From NCBI GenBank assembly GCA_003416985.1, contig QVIN01000001.1:558001-622000 (forward strand): 64,000 bases of DNA, in the 5' to 3' direction. The notes beneath the pieces were generated by a model, which searched no databases, was not told the origin of the DNA, and saw only the letters and a program-made list of their open reading frames with translations. Both the position numbers and the translations under genes were made by a program. This DNA is from Duganella sp. BJB480. GTDB taxonomy: Bacteria > Pseudomonadota > Gammaproteobacteria > Burkholderiales > Burkholderiaceae_D. Shown here one piece after another: positions 51,817-60,981 of the stretch (its first letter is position 1; every line of letters begins with the position of its first letter).

Positions 51817-53441
51817 TGGGCATGCTGGCCAATATCAGCATCGGCAAGCGCCTGGCGCTGGGCTTCTCCATCATCCTGGCGTTCGCCATGCTGATCACCG
51901 GGATTTCGGTGTGGCGCCTGCAGGGCGTGGCCACCGCCACCAGCGACATGATGCAGGTACCGCTGGCCAAGGAGCGCATGATCTCCGACTGGTCGAGCAA
52001 GATCGACAGCGCGATCCGCCGCACCACCGCCATCGCCCGCAGCAGCGATCCCTCGCTGGCGGCCTTCTTCGCGGACGAGGCGAAGGCTTCGTCGGCCATC
52101 TCGGCGGAATACCAGAAGAAGGTGGAGGCCCTGATCGTCGATGCCGACGAGATGGAGCTGTTCAAGCGCATCGGCGAGCAGCGCAAGATCTACCTGTCGT
52201 CGCGCGACCAGGTGACCAAGCTGAAAAGCGCCGGCGATCCGGAAGCGGCCGACAAGGTCTTCACCACCGTGTTCGTTCCCGGCTCCACCAGTTATCTGGC
52301 GCTGATGCAGGAGCTGCTGAAGATGCAGCGCGCGAAGATCGACGCCAGCGCCGTACACATCGACGAGGTGGCGGCCAGCAGCCGCAACCTGCTGTACGTG
52401 CTGGCCTTGCTGGTGCTGGCCTTCGGCGCCGTCAGTTCGTGGCTGCTGACCACCGGGATCACAGGGCCGCTGCGGCAGGCGGTGACGGCGGCGCGCCGCG
52501 TCGCCGGCGGCGACCTGACCGGCCATATCGACGACAGCGCACGCGACGAAACCGGCCAGCTGCTGACCGCGTTGAAGGAGATGAACGCCAGCCTGCTGGG
52601 CATCGTCACCGAAGTGCGCAACGGTACCGACCATATCACCACGTCGTCGAGCGAGATCGCGGCGGGCAACCAGGACCTGTCGCGCCGCACCGAGCAGCAG
52701 GCGGGCGCGCTGGAGGAAACCGCGTCCTCGATGGAGGAGCTGACGTCGACCGTGAAGCACAACGCCGACAACGCGCGCCAGGCCAACCAGCTGGCGGCAT
52801 CGGCCGCGCAGGTGGCGGTGAAGGGCGGGCAGGTGGTGTCGCAGGTGGTCGATACGATGGATTCGATCAATCAGTCGTCGCGCAAGATCGTGGACATCAT
52901 CGCGGTCATCGACGGCATCGCATTCCAGACCAATATCCTGGCGCTGAACGCGGCGGTGGAAGCCGCCCGCGCCGGCGAGCAGGGGCGCGGTTTTGCGGTC
53001 GTCGCGACCGAGGTGCGCAACCTGGCGCAGCGCAGCGCGTCGGCGGCCAAGGAGATCAAGGAATTGATCGGCGACTCGGTGGAGAAGGTCAACCAGGGCA
53101 GCAAGCTGGTGGCCGATGCCGGTTCGACGATGGACGAAATCGTCACCAGCGTGCATCGCGTCAGCGACATCATCACCGAGATCACCGCAGCCAGCAACGA
53201 ACAGAGTGCCGGCATCAACGAGGTGTATCAGGCCATCGGTGCGATGGATGGCGTGACGCAGCAGAATGCGGCGTTGGTGGAGCAGGCCGCTGCGGCGGCC
53301 GAATCGATGCAGCAGCAAGCGGCGGCGCTGGCGCAGGCCGTCAGTGTGTTCAAGGTCGAGGGATCGGCCTCGCGTTCGCGCGCCACACCGGCGCGTGCAA
53401 CGGCTGGCCGTTCGGCGCTGCGCCTGACCAGCACCGCCTGA
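51816..53441 (+). CDS. Methyl-accepting chemotaxis protein
   Basis: A 541-residue receptor: membrane helix 1 at about 12-32, a periplasmic four-helix-type sensor of about 155 residues, membrane helix 2 at about 191-212, then HAMP. The cytoplasmic hairpin's tip 'AFQTNILALNAAVEAARAGE' (from about residue 369) is the CheA/CheW contact. The sensor opens 'MMQVPLAKERMISDWSSKID', like the 4HB_MCP class. No terminal pentapeptide for CheR/CheB tethering is seen. The ligand is unknown. Confidence 0.95.
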   Translation: MGMLANISIGKRLALGFSIILAFAMLITGISVWRLQGVATATSDMMQVPLAKERMISDWSSKIDSAIRRTTAIARSSDPSLAAFFADEAKASSAISAEYQKKVEALIVDADEMELFKRIGEQRKIYLSSRDQVTKLKSAGDPEAADKVFTTVFVPGSTSYLALMQELLKMQRAKIDASAVHIDEVAASSRNLLYVLALLVLAFGAVSSWLLTTGITGPLRQAVTAARRVAGGDLTGHIDDSARDETGQLLTALKEMNASLLGIVTEVRNGTDHITTSSSEIAAGNQDLSRRTEQQAGALEETASSMEELTSTVKHNADNARQANQLAASAAQVAVKGGQVVSQVVDTMDSINQSSRKIVDIIAVIDGIAFQTNILALNAAVEAARAGEQGRGFAVVATEVRNLAQRSASAAKEIKELIGDSVEKVNQGSKLVADAGSTMDEIVTSVHRVSDIITEITAASNEQSAGINEVYQAIGAMDGVTQQNAALVEQAAAAAESMQQQAAALAQAVSVFKVEGSASRSRATPARATAGRSALRLTSTA

Positions 53442-53447
53442 AGCACG

Positions 53448-54140
53448 TCATTCCTGCGCAGGCGATCCCTCGATCGCCTGCTGCGACAGACGATCCGCGT
53501 CGCCGTTGCGGTGGCGCGGAACCCAGCGCAGGCTCACATCGCCCAGCGGCTCCAGCAACGCCATCACGCGCAGCCGATGCGCCTCCAGCCCTTTCGCACC
53601 ACGGCCTGCGGCCACCGCCTGCGCACTCAGGTTCACATCGTTGACCACCACTTGGCTATCGCCATGCACCACCAAGCCGATGGCGCCGAGCCGCCCGGCA
53701 GCCTCCAGCAAAGCCGTCAACGCCAGGTATTCCGCCTCGCCGCTATTGCCGTGGCCCGCGCGGCGGCTGATCTCCACCCGCTCGCCACCCGGCCCGCATA
53801 ACAGCGCGCCGATGCCGATCTGCCCCGGATTCGGATGCGCCGAACCGTCGAACCATCCACGCCAGCCATCGGCGGCCGGCCGCATGCGCGCGGTACGCTG
53901 CTCCAGCAGCCGCGCCTTCTCCGCGATCCTTGCCGAACGCCGTTCTTGCTCGCGCTGACGCAATGCCTCGCGCCCGGCCAGCAGCATCGGCAGGCCTTGC
54001 GCGCCGGCCGCTTGCGTCAACACCTGATGCAGCGCCTGCGCCTCGCTCACGTCGGAACGCGCCGCCAGACGACGAGCGGCCACGCGCTCGCCCTTGTAGG
54101 CGGCCGTGGCCAATATTTCGAATTCAGTTTCGTTCATCAA
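53448..54140 (-). CDS. RNase H-like protein with N-terminal extension
   Basis: A 230-residue protein whose C-terminal 140 residues are an RNase H domain with the acidic centre intact: Asp in 'GWFDGSAHPNPGQIGIG', Glu in 'GNSGEAEYLALTALLE', Asp in 'VVHGDSQVVVNDVN' and Asp in 'HRNGDADRLS'. It would cleave the RNA strand of RNA-DNA hybrids. The first 90 residues are helical and charged ('LRQREQERRSARIAEKARLL'), not a known hybrid-binding domain. It overlaps the stop of the upstream exported-protein gene. Confidence 0.88.
   Translation of the reverse strand: MMNETEFEILATAAYKGERVAARRLAARSDVSEAQALHQVLTQAAGAQGLPMLLAGREALRQREQERRSARIAEKARLLEQRTARMRPAADGWRGWFDGSAHPNPGQIGIGALLCGPGGERVEISRRAGHGNSGEAEYLALTALLEAAGRLGAIGLVVHGDSQVVVNDVNLSAQAVAAGRGAKGLEAHRLRVMALLEPLGDVSLRWVPRHRNGDADRLSQQAIEGSPAQE
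53458..53481 (+). terminator. Possible terminator hairpin after the chemoreceptor gene
   Basis: GCAGGCGAT pairs exactly with ATCGCCTGC over a 6-nt loop, 17 bp after the receptor stop. There is no T-run, and the bases also code for the end of the convergent RNase H gene, so the role is uncertain. Confidence 0.3.
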
Positions 54141-54880
54141 TCGCGCCGTGGATTGTCCGGATGGCGGTCGTAGCGGTTAGGCACGCCGTCGCCGTCGCGA
54201 TCATGGTCATAGCGGTTAGGGATGCCGTCGTGGTCCTTGTCGCCACGGCCGTGGCCCCGGTTGTCGTGGCGGTCGTAGCGATTGGGGATGCCGTCGTGAT
54301 CGCGGTCGCCGTAAGGGCCGCGCTCCCAGCGCGCTTCCTCGCGCCACCAGTGGCCTTCGCGTTGAACCCAATGCGGCTGGGCGTACACGTAACCCGGCCG
54401 TTCAGCCACCCAGCTACCGCCTATCCATTCATGGCGATTGCCGCGCCAGTCCCAATATCCCGGCGCCCAGATGTAGCCGACGCGCGGGGCCGGCACGCGC
54501 TCATAACGTGGCGGCGGCGGGGCGACGGTCACATAGTCCACGCGGCCAGGGCCGGCGTCGACCGTCACCCAGCCGCCGGGACTCAGGCGCCAGTTGCCGC
54601 CGTCGCGTATCCACTCGGCGGGGCGATATTGCGCGCCGATGCGCTCCTGCTCCCAGCGGCCTGCCAGCCACACATGGCGATAGCCGTCCCAGTTCCAGTA
54701 GCCCGGCGCCCAGACATAGCCACGGCGCGGCGCGGGAATGCTTTCGAAACGCGGCGGAGGCGGCGCATTGCCGATCACGATGCTGACGCCGACCTGCGCG
54801 GACGCGATGGCGGGAGCGAATGCTGCGGCGCTCATGGCGAGCATGGCGGCGGCGTAAATGGTGTGCGAGCGCTTGATCAT
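54137..54880 (-). CDS. Exported YXWXPGYW/WXXGXW-repeat protein with Ca-binding-type tail
   Basis: A 247-residue protein starting at ATG 54880 with a signal peptide (cleavage after ASA). Two copies of the block 'GYVWAPGYWNWDGYRHVW' / 'GYIWAPGYWDWRGNRHEW' define the WXXGXW (BcpO-like) family. The last 55 residues switch to repeats of the form DxDxDGxPNRYD (three copies), the thrombospondin type-3-like calcium-binding pattern. It is probably located at the cell surface or in the periplasm. Function is unknown. The combination of both repeat types in one short protein is noteworthy. Confidence 0.85.
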   Translation of the reverse strand: MIKRSHTIYAAAMLAMSAAAFAPAIASAQVGVSIVIGNAPPPPRFESIPAPRRGYVWAPGYWNWDGYRHVWLAGRWEQERIGAQYRPAEWIRDGGNWRLSPGGWVTVDAGPGRVDYVTVAPPPPRYERVPAPRVGYIWAPGYWDWRGNRHEWIGGSWVAERPGYVYAQPHWVQREGHWWREEARWERGPYGDRDHDGIPNRYDRHDNRGHGRGDKDHDGIPNRYDHDRDGDGVPNRYDRHPDNPRRD

Positions 54881-55120
54881 GATGTTCTCCGTTTGCGCGT
54901 GTTGGTACAACGCTTGAAACGAACTATAGCAAGCGGCGTCTGGGATGACTCCCGAAGATGCAACTTTTTACATCTGACACAAACGCGGATGGTGTTATGT
55001 GCGATGGCGCACAGAGGACAGCGAGGCGGGGGCGGTGCGTGAAACGGAGCGAGGCGGGAAAAGGCTTCGCCTGTTACGCGGCATGTCGGAAGCGCGTACA
55101 GGCGAAGGGCTTACGGGCCT

Positions 55121-55375
55121 TCAAATTTTGCTCGCTGCGGTGGTGTCGGCGGCCAGCACGGATTTGCCTTCGTCGATCAGCGATTGTTTTTTCTGTTCGG
55201 CGCTCAGGCGTTTTGCGCTGACGACGATCACTTGCATGTCCTTCGCGGCAGGCGCAGTGTAGCTGGCTTGCACCGGCGCTGGGGTAGCGGTGTTTTCGTC
55301 GAGGACGTAGTTGGCAGCGCAGGCCAGGCCCAGGGTCACGACAAACAGGGCTTCGAAGTTTTTCAGGACGTTCAT
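55121..55375 (-). CDS. Small exported or membrane-anchored hypothetical protein
   Basis: An 84-residue protein with an N-terminal hydrophobic segment 'ALFVVTLGLACAANYVLDE', either signal peptide or anchor. A Thr/Ala/Pro linker follows, then 'MQVIVVSAKRLSAEQKKQSL'. The segment VIVVSAKR resembles short exported proteins common in this bacterial group. No function is known. The 240 bp upstream of the preceding gene and the 210 bp on its other side show no further gene or element. Confidence 0.6.
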   Translation of the reverse strand: MNVLKNFEALFVVTLGLACAANYVLDENTATPAPVQASYTAPAAKDMQVIVVSAKRLSAEQKKQSLIDEGKSVLAADTTAASKI

Positions 55376-55587
55376 TTTGCTTCCTTTCGGTGGTTAAAAG
55401 TGTGTTTCGATGTGCTCACTTTATGCAAAGGCCCGTCAAGCCGCCACGGGATTGCGACGAGCCGCGCTTTTGGCGGCCCAAAATGCAGATTGGCGCGATA
55501 AGGCGGCTGCGCGGCAGTGTTTTCCAGGTCCCTCCGCTAAGGCTGGGCAGATACCGTCCACCAGCCGTCCACTAGCGCGAGGGGCTT

Positions 55588-58500
55588 ATGCCGCGATTCA
55601 TCACCACCATTCTGCAAGCCTGGGTCGAGCGCCGCCGCGCACGCCGCCGGCAGGCCAATCTGCGTGCAGGCGCGCGCGGCGGCCGGTCGATGCGCCGGGT
55701 GCCGTCGACGCGCGCCGGGAACCGGCCGGGGGCAGGCGGCACGCCAGCCAGTGCGGTTGGCGGTGCGGCTATCGCGGCGCAGACGCTCGGCCGGCAGCGA
55801 GCCATGTGGATCGCCATTGCGGGCGTTTGCGTGCTGGCGGGCGGCGGCATGCTGATCGCCGGCCACGCGCGCCACCTGGCCGCCGCCACGGTCAGCACGC
55901 CGCAAGCGGTCAACAGCGTGCGTGCGGCCTACGCCTATCAATCCGTGTTGCCGGGCGCCGCCTTCACCGTACCGTCGCAGGCGGGACTGAGCACCAGCAT
56001 CCATGCCGGCGGTGCCTTGCTGGTGGCGTCGGGGATGCAAGCCGCGCCGGCGGTGCGCGTGGACTTGTGCAGCCAGATGCGCAGCCCCACCGACGCGCGG
56101 CTGCTGCCGCTGCGGCTCGGCTACCGTTTCGATGACGTCAAGCGCTGGGTCCAGCGCAACGAGGAGTCGGACGCCCGTATCTCGCTGCGCAACGTACTGC
56201 TGGTGGCCGATGGCGGTGCCGACGCCGTCCCCGAAATACAAATCGAAGGCACCGCCCGCGCGGACTTCGCCGATCCGCTGAGCGAGCCGCTGCAACTGAG
56301 CTGGCGCAGCGCGCAAGCCGGCGCGCGCTGGATCAGCGACGCCAGCTTCGGCCAGGTCGAGCAGGGCGCCAGCGGCCAGGTCGCGCTGCGCCAGCAGGGA
56401 TGGCTGTTGTGGGGCGCCGCGTCGGCGCTGCGCATCGAACGACGCGCCAACGCCATGTGCCCGCAAGCCGGTGAACTGGTGGTGCAGATGTATCGCCTGG
56501 CGCCACCTGCCGCCGCCGGCATGCCAGCCGGCGCGCTGGTGGTCGCCTTCCCCGCGCGCGGCAGGGCGGTCGGCACCAATCTCGCGGCGGGATCGTATCA
56601 AGTGCCGGCCGCCGCGCCGGTCGCGCTGGAAGACCAGTCGCTGTTCAACGAGCTGCAGGAGCAGGGCCTGGTGCGCCTGACCGCCGCCGGCGCCATCGAA
56701 CTGGCGCCGCGCGACCTGCCGCAGTGGCAGGCCGCGGGCGCCGCCGAACGCGCCGCCGAGTTGGGCAACTGGAAGCAGGTCAAGCCCGGCGCCGCCACGC
56801 ACAAACTCTTCAAACGCCTTTACTACCAGGCCGACGGCGCCTACGTCCGCCAGCAGATCGACATCTACAACACCGAACGCCGCCTGCTGGCCTGGCGCGT
56901 GAAGGCGCCCGCGGGCCTTGCGCTGGACTGGAGCGCCAGCGCCGGGAGCGACGCCTCGTCCGGCAGCGTGCCGTCGATGGTCGCCACCACCAGCCAGATG
57001 CCGGTCGCCGCCTCGCGGCTGTTCGCCTCCCTGCCGCAAGGCTGGCAGCCATGGACCCGCGTGGCCCGCTGGCCGCAGGCGGCCGAAGGGCGGGGGGGCC
57101 GCCCCGTGGTGCGCCTCAGCCTCGCGCTGCCACGCGCCGCAGCCGGCGGGGAGATGATGCAGGTGCTGGTGGCAGGCCGGGTCACCGGCACCATCGGCGC
57201 CAGCGCGCAATCGGCGCCGGCGTGCACCGGCCGCGCCTGCGCCAATGCTTCGGACGTCCAGCAACTCACGCTGACCCTGCAAGCGGGGGCGCACAGCGTG
57301 CAGCTCATCGCCCAGCCGCTGGACTTCAGCGCGCCGGAGGACCAGAAGTACCGCCACCTGCGTGTCGCCGGCGGCCGCCTGGTGTGGCAGGCGTTGTCGC
57401 CCGCCGCCGGCGAAGCCGCACCCGGCGCACCCCGGCCTGCCGCGCCGTCGCCGGTGCAGCTGGAGGACCGCAACGGCACGCCGCTGTGGGCCGATGGCGC
57501 GCCGACGCAGCCCGCCATCGAAGCCGGCCTCGCGCCGTTGCTGGGTGTGAGCGGCGACCATGCGAACAGCGTGGCCGGCATGCTGGCGCGTCTGCCGGTA
57601 TCCGACGCCACCGTCTCGCGCGCATCCGGCGCGGCGGTCGGCGCGCGCCTGACGCTGGACCTGCCGCTGCAAGCCTTGAGCCAGCGCGTGCTGGACTGCA
57701 TCGGCATGCATCGCGGCCGCTGGGATGGCAAGGCCTGCACCGGCGGCCATCCCGCGCCGGAAGGCCGCCACGCCGGCCTGGTCATCCTCGACACCGAAAC
57801 CGGCGACGTGCTGGCGGCCGCCGGCGCCGGCGCGGGCAACGTCAGCGCCGCCAACTGGGCCGAGGTGCGCGACTTCGACCGCACCAGCCCCGCGCGCAGC
57901 CCGCTGCGCCTGCCGGCCCTGCAGCACGACGGCGGCGCGCACCAGAGTCCAGGCTCCACGTTCAAGGTGGTCAGCGCGCTGGGACTGGAGCTGGCCGCGC
58001 AGCGCGATCCGCAGATCGATGCCCTGCTGGGCGGCATGCCGCTGCCGGCCATCAACCGCCTGGCGCAGCAGCGCGGCTTCGGCTTCCAGACCGACGCCGC
58101 CAGCTATCCGCTCAATCCGCGCCTGGCCCACATCACCAACTACCACGAGCAAAGCCTGGACCGCCGTGCGCAGGAGGGCCGACTGGGACTGGCGCAGGCG
58201 CTGACCTACAGCCTCAATACCTGGTTCGCCTGGTCCGGCGAATTGAGCGACCAAAGCCTGTTCGGCCGCGCCGACGGCGGCGCCCCGGACCTGCAGGCGC
58301 TGGACGCCGACGCGCTCGACGCGGTGCGCCCCATCGTCGCCGCCGCGCACCGCCTGGGCTTCGAGCAAACATTGCGCCTGGACGGCGGCCTGCTGCCGGC
58401 CGATTTCAACTGGCGCAGCTGGGATGCGCTGCAGGCGACGCCGGCGCACATCGATCCTATCCACACGCGGCACGAGCTGCGGCAGATGTCGATCGGCCTG

Positions 58501-58956
58501 CGCATGCAGGTCACGCCGCTGCAAATGGCGTTGGCCGCGGCGGCGGTCGGGCAGGGCAAGGTGGTGGCGCCGCGTATGCTGCTCACGCTGGGCCGCACAG
58601 ACAGCGTAGTGCCGGAGATGAAACCGGTCGGCATCCGCCTCGATCGCATCAGGGCCGGCATGAAGGGCGTGGTCGATGTGGGCACCGGCGCCGGCGCGTT
58701 CGGCGGCACGGCGCTGGCCGCAGTGCGGCGCGGCCTGTACGGCAAGACCGGCACCGCGCCCAGCGGCGACGACACGGCCACCGTCTGGTTCACCGGTTGG
58801 CTGGAGCCGGGCACCTTGCCCGGCCAGACGCACCGGCTGGCGATGGCGGCCTTTGCTAGCCACTCCGACGCCACCGGCGGCGAACACGCGGCGCCGGTGC
58901 TGGCGGCGGTGCTGTCCACGCTGGCGGCGCAGAACCGCGAACAGAAGGGGAAATAG
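55588..58956 (+). CDS. Large PBP-type transpeptidase with long extracytoplasmic N-region
   Basis: A 1122-residue membrane protein with a basic cytoplasmic tail of about 70 residues and one helix (about 72-92). The roughly 650 residues that follow match no domain I recognise. A C-terminal penicillin-binding transpeptidase domain carries all three motifs: STFK at 790-793 (PGSTFKVVSALG), SLN at 875-877 and KTGTA from 1053. It should therefore bind beta-lactams and crosslink peptidoglycan or act on another substrate. It is about twice the usual class B PBP length and lacks the typical PBP dimerisation opening, so it is not PBP2 or PBP3. It starts a run of co-directional genes ending with an SPFH protein. 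Confidence 0.85.
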   Translation: MPRFITTILQAWVERRRARRRQANLRAGARGGRSMRRVPSTRAGNRPGAGGTPASAVGGAAIAAQTLGRQRAMWIAIAGVCVLAGGGMLIAGHARHLAAATVSTPQAVNSVRAAYAYQSVLPGAAFTVPSQAGLSTSIHAGGALLVASGMQAAPAVRVDLCSQMRSPTDARLLPLRLGYRFDDVKRWVQRNEESDARISLRNVLLVADGGADAVPEIQIEGTARADFADPLSEPLQLSWRSAQAGARWISDASFGQVEQGASGQVALRQQGWLLWGAASALRIERRANAMCPQAGELVVQMYRLAPPAAAGMPAGALVVAFPARGRAVGTNLAAGSYQVPAAAPVALEDQSLFNELQEQGLVRLTAAGAIELAPRDLPQWQAAGAAERAAELGNWKQVKPGAATHKLFKRLYYQADGAYVRQQIDIYNTERRLLAWRVKAPAGLALDWSASAGSDASSGSVPSMVATTSQMPVAASRLFASLPQGWQPWTRVARWPQAAEGRGGRPVVRLSLALPRAAAGGEMMQVLVAGRVTGTIGASAQSAPACTGRACANASDVQQLTLTLQAGAHSVQLIAQPLDFSAPEDQKYRHLRVAGGRLVWQALSPAAGEAAPGAPRPAAPSPVQLEDRNGTPLWADGAPTQPAIEAGLAPLLGVSGDHANSVAGMLARLPVSDATVSRASGAAVGARLTLDLPLQALSQRVLDCIGMHRGRWDGKACTGGHPAPEGRHAGLVILDTETGDVLAAAGAGAGNVSAANWAEVRDFDRTSPARSPLRLPALQHDGGAHQSPGSTFKVVSALGLELAAQRDPQIDALLGGMPLPAINRLAQQRGFGFQTDAASYPLNPRLAHITNYHEQSLDRRAQEGRLGLAQALTYSLNTWFAWSGELSDQSLFGRADGGAPDLQALDADALDAVRPIVAAAHRLGFEQTLRLDGGLLPADFNWRSWDALQATPAHIDPIHTRHELRQMSIGLRMQVTPLQMALAAAAVGQGKVVAPRMLLTLGRTDSVVPEMKPVGIRLDRIRAGMKGVVDVGTGAGAFGGTALAAVRRGLYGKTGTAPSGDDTATVWFTGWLEPGTLPGQTHRLAMAAFASHSDATGGEHAAPVLAAVLSTLAAQNREQKGK

Positions 58957-59056
58957 GCTTGTAAACGGGATAATGAAATCGCCGCTTTTGTGGCATGATT
59001 TTGAGGCGTCCGCCATAGCGCGCCCATTTTCGTTTTTCTATTATTGACAGGACTGT

Positions 59057-60385
59057 ATGCGCTTGCCAGGAACCCGGTATCAGGAGCACGGCTGGGAACA
59101 AGTGCGCAAGTTGTTGGGACACTGTTCGTTGCAGGCGTTCCGGCGGCTTGAGATGCACCAGATAGTCGACGCGGGACAGCACGCCGCGCTGCTCGACTGC
59201 TACACCGACGCGGTGGCTGCGGCGCTGCGCGCGGGCGCGCGCTCGGCCCGCGCCGAGGCCGAAGGCAACAGCTACGGCGACAGCGTCTACGAACTGTCGC
59301 TTAGCCTGTTGTTCGAGTTGCAGGCGCAGCCCGCGTTCTGGCTGGCGTTCGCCGCCGCCGTCGCCGCCGAGCATGCGCGCAGCGGCGCCTTCTGGCTCGA
59401 CGCCGCCGCCGAAGGCGTGATGCGCAAGAAGGTCAACGACATGTATGCCGGCCTGCGCGACAAGGTCGACGCCGACAACTATATCGTCACCACGGGCCGC
59501 GACTGCTCGCCCAACAAAATCTATACATACCGTATGCTCGATACCGCCTACCGCGAGATCGCCAGCCTGTTCGCGGACTGGCGCCAGCACGCGGAGCAGG
59601 TGGGCGCCATCCTCGGACGTGCGATCGAAGGCAGCCCGATCGAGACGCGGCAGATGAAGTCCATCGGCGGCTGCAAGGCGGAATGGATTATCCGCTGGAG
59701 CGAGTCGCAGGAGCGTTATGCCGGCTCGCCCGGGCCGCTGCACACCAAGTCCAAGCGTTTCGCCAGCCTGAAAAACAGTCCTGAAAAGATCGCGGCGATG
59801 CTGGCGGAAATCGGCGACTATGAGGAACTGTCCGCCAATATGGACCGCGCCGACGACTGGTCGGGCGACGCCGGCGAGGCGGCCCTGTGGCTGGAAGACT
59901 ATTGGCGCGTGATCGGCGAGTCCGAACAGGGCGTGGCGCAGGACGAGGACCGCATCCTGCCCGAGCCGGCGGAGGACGGCGAAGCCGATCCTTCGGTTGA
60001 CATGCCGGACGATTCGGCGAACGGCGCCGCTGGGCCGGAACCCGAGTTCAAGGCGCACGACCTGGCGGTGGAACAGTCGCTGGCCGGCGCGCTTTCCCTG
60101 CCCCCCCGCTATCTGGAATTGGCGCGGGCCGCGCAGGAAGCCGGCAGCTGGGCGTTGCGCATCCTGGGCAGCGAATCGCTGCCGATCCGGCTGGCCGTGT
60201 ACCAAAAACTGCTGGGCGCAGCCGACGACACTTACCCGGAAGCCTGGCTGGACCCGGCCACCGGAGAGCTGCCAACCCTGCAACAGCTGGCGGCGCTGGA
60301 CCAGATTTCGATGCCGACGCTGCGCAAGCGCCGCAACGAAGCGATCGACAAGCTGTACGCGGCCAACACCGCGCCGGCGAAATGA
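59057..60385 (+). CDS. Uncharacterised protein of the PBP/SPFH cluster
   Basis: A 442-residue soluble protein with no signal peptide. The N-terminal two-thirds are helical ('YGDSVYELSLSLLFELQAQP', 'VNDMYAGLRDKVDADNYIV'). An acidic, probably disordered stretch follows ('DRILPEPAEDGEADP'). The last 35 residues, 'ELPTLQQLAALDQISMPTLR', read like a helix-turn-helix or sigma-region-4-like end. I do not recognise the family. It overlaps the next gene start (ATGA) and so belongs to its operon. Confidence 0.7.
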   Translation: MRLPGTRYQEHGWEQVRKLLGHCSLQAFRRLEMHQIVDAGQHAALLDCYTDAVAAALRAGARSARAEAEGNSYGDSVYELSLSLLFELQAQPAFWLAFAAAVAAEHARSGAFWLDAAAEGVMRKKVNDMYAGLRDKVDADNYIVTTGRDCSPNKIYTYRMLDTAYREIASLFADWRQHAEQVGAILGRAIEGSPIETRQMKSIGGCKAEWIIRWSESQERYAGSPGPLHTKSKRFASLKNSPEKIAAMLAEIGDYEELSANMDRADDWSGDAGEAALWLEDYWRVIGESEQGVAQDEDRILPEPAEDGEADPSVDMPDDSANGAAGPEPEFKAHDLAVEQSLAGALSLPPRYLELARAAQEAGSWALRILGSESLPIRLAVYQKLLGAADDTYPEAWLDPATGELPTLQQLAALDQISMPTLRKRRNEAIDKLYAANTAPAK

Positions 60386-60978
60386 AGGAGAACGAATTGA
60401 AATCCGCACAAGATGAGCAGGACGCACGGCTGCGCGAGCGCGCGCTGCTGGCCCGCGCCGTGCCGGGCGACCGCCTGATGCTGGCCGACGCCACGCTGTT
60501 GGCGGCGCTGGACGGCAGCCGCGTGCTGACGCCGAACGAGCGGCAAGCGCTGTCCGCATCGCCGTTGACGCTGCGGCGCTTTCGCCAACTGTCGCTGGAG
60601 CGGCAGGCGTCGGGGCGCTCGCCGCAGGCCGCCAACGATCCGGTGTGGAGCGGCAGCGGCGGCATGCTGCGCGCGGCCGCCAGCGCCGCCGCGTTGGAAT
60701 CGCTGGTCACCGACGATGGTTGCTGGACGCTGCACTTCCTGCCGCAGGGCGAGGGCTGGCAGGTGATTCTCAGCCTGTCGGCCGAGGCGCCGTTCGCCGC
60801 CCGCCTGCTGCGCGAGCATGTGATGGTGCGCGTGATCGACGGCGGCGGGGCGATCGTCCTGCAGGGCCGGTTGGACTTGGACGGCGAATGCGAATGCGGC
60901 TGGCCCTTCGCCACCGCACCGGCGCGGCACTTCCAGATGTACGGCGCGGGCTTTGCCGTCGAACCGGTGACGCCTTAG
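60382..60978 (+). CDS. Uncharacterised protein of the PBP/SPFH cluster
   Basis: A 198-residue soluble protein coupled by ATGA overlap to the preceding gene. The N-terminal part is helical and charged ('QDEQDARLRERALLARAV'); the C-terminal part looks like a beta-sandwich ('GCWTLHFLPQGEGWQVILSL', 'VRVIDGGGAIVLQGRLDLDG'). The next gene starts 3 bp after its stop. No family is recognised; tight coupling to both neighbours implies joint function. Confidence 0.7.
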   Translation: MKENELKSAQDEQDARLRERALLARAVPGDRLMLADATLLAALDGSRVLTPNERQALSASPLTLRRFRQLSLERQASGRSPQAANDPVWSGSGGMLRAAASAAALESLVTDDGCWTLHFLPQGEGWQVILSLSAEAPFAARLLREHVMVRVIDGGGAIVLQGRLDLDGECECGWPFATAPARHFQMYGAGFAVEPVTP

Positions 60979-60981
60979 ACC

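Noticed and set aside
55537..59016. 1159-residue minus-strand ORF opposite the PBP gene
   Set aside because: The plus strand carries STFK, SLN and KTG in correct order, so the antisense frame is a GC artefact.
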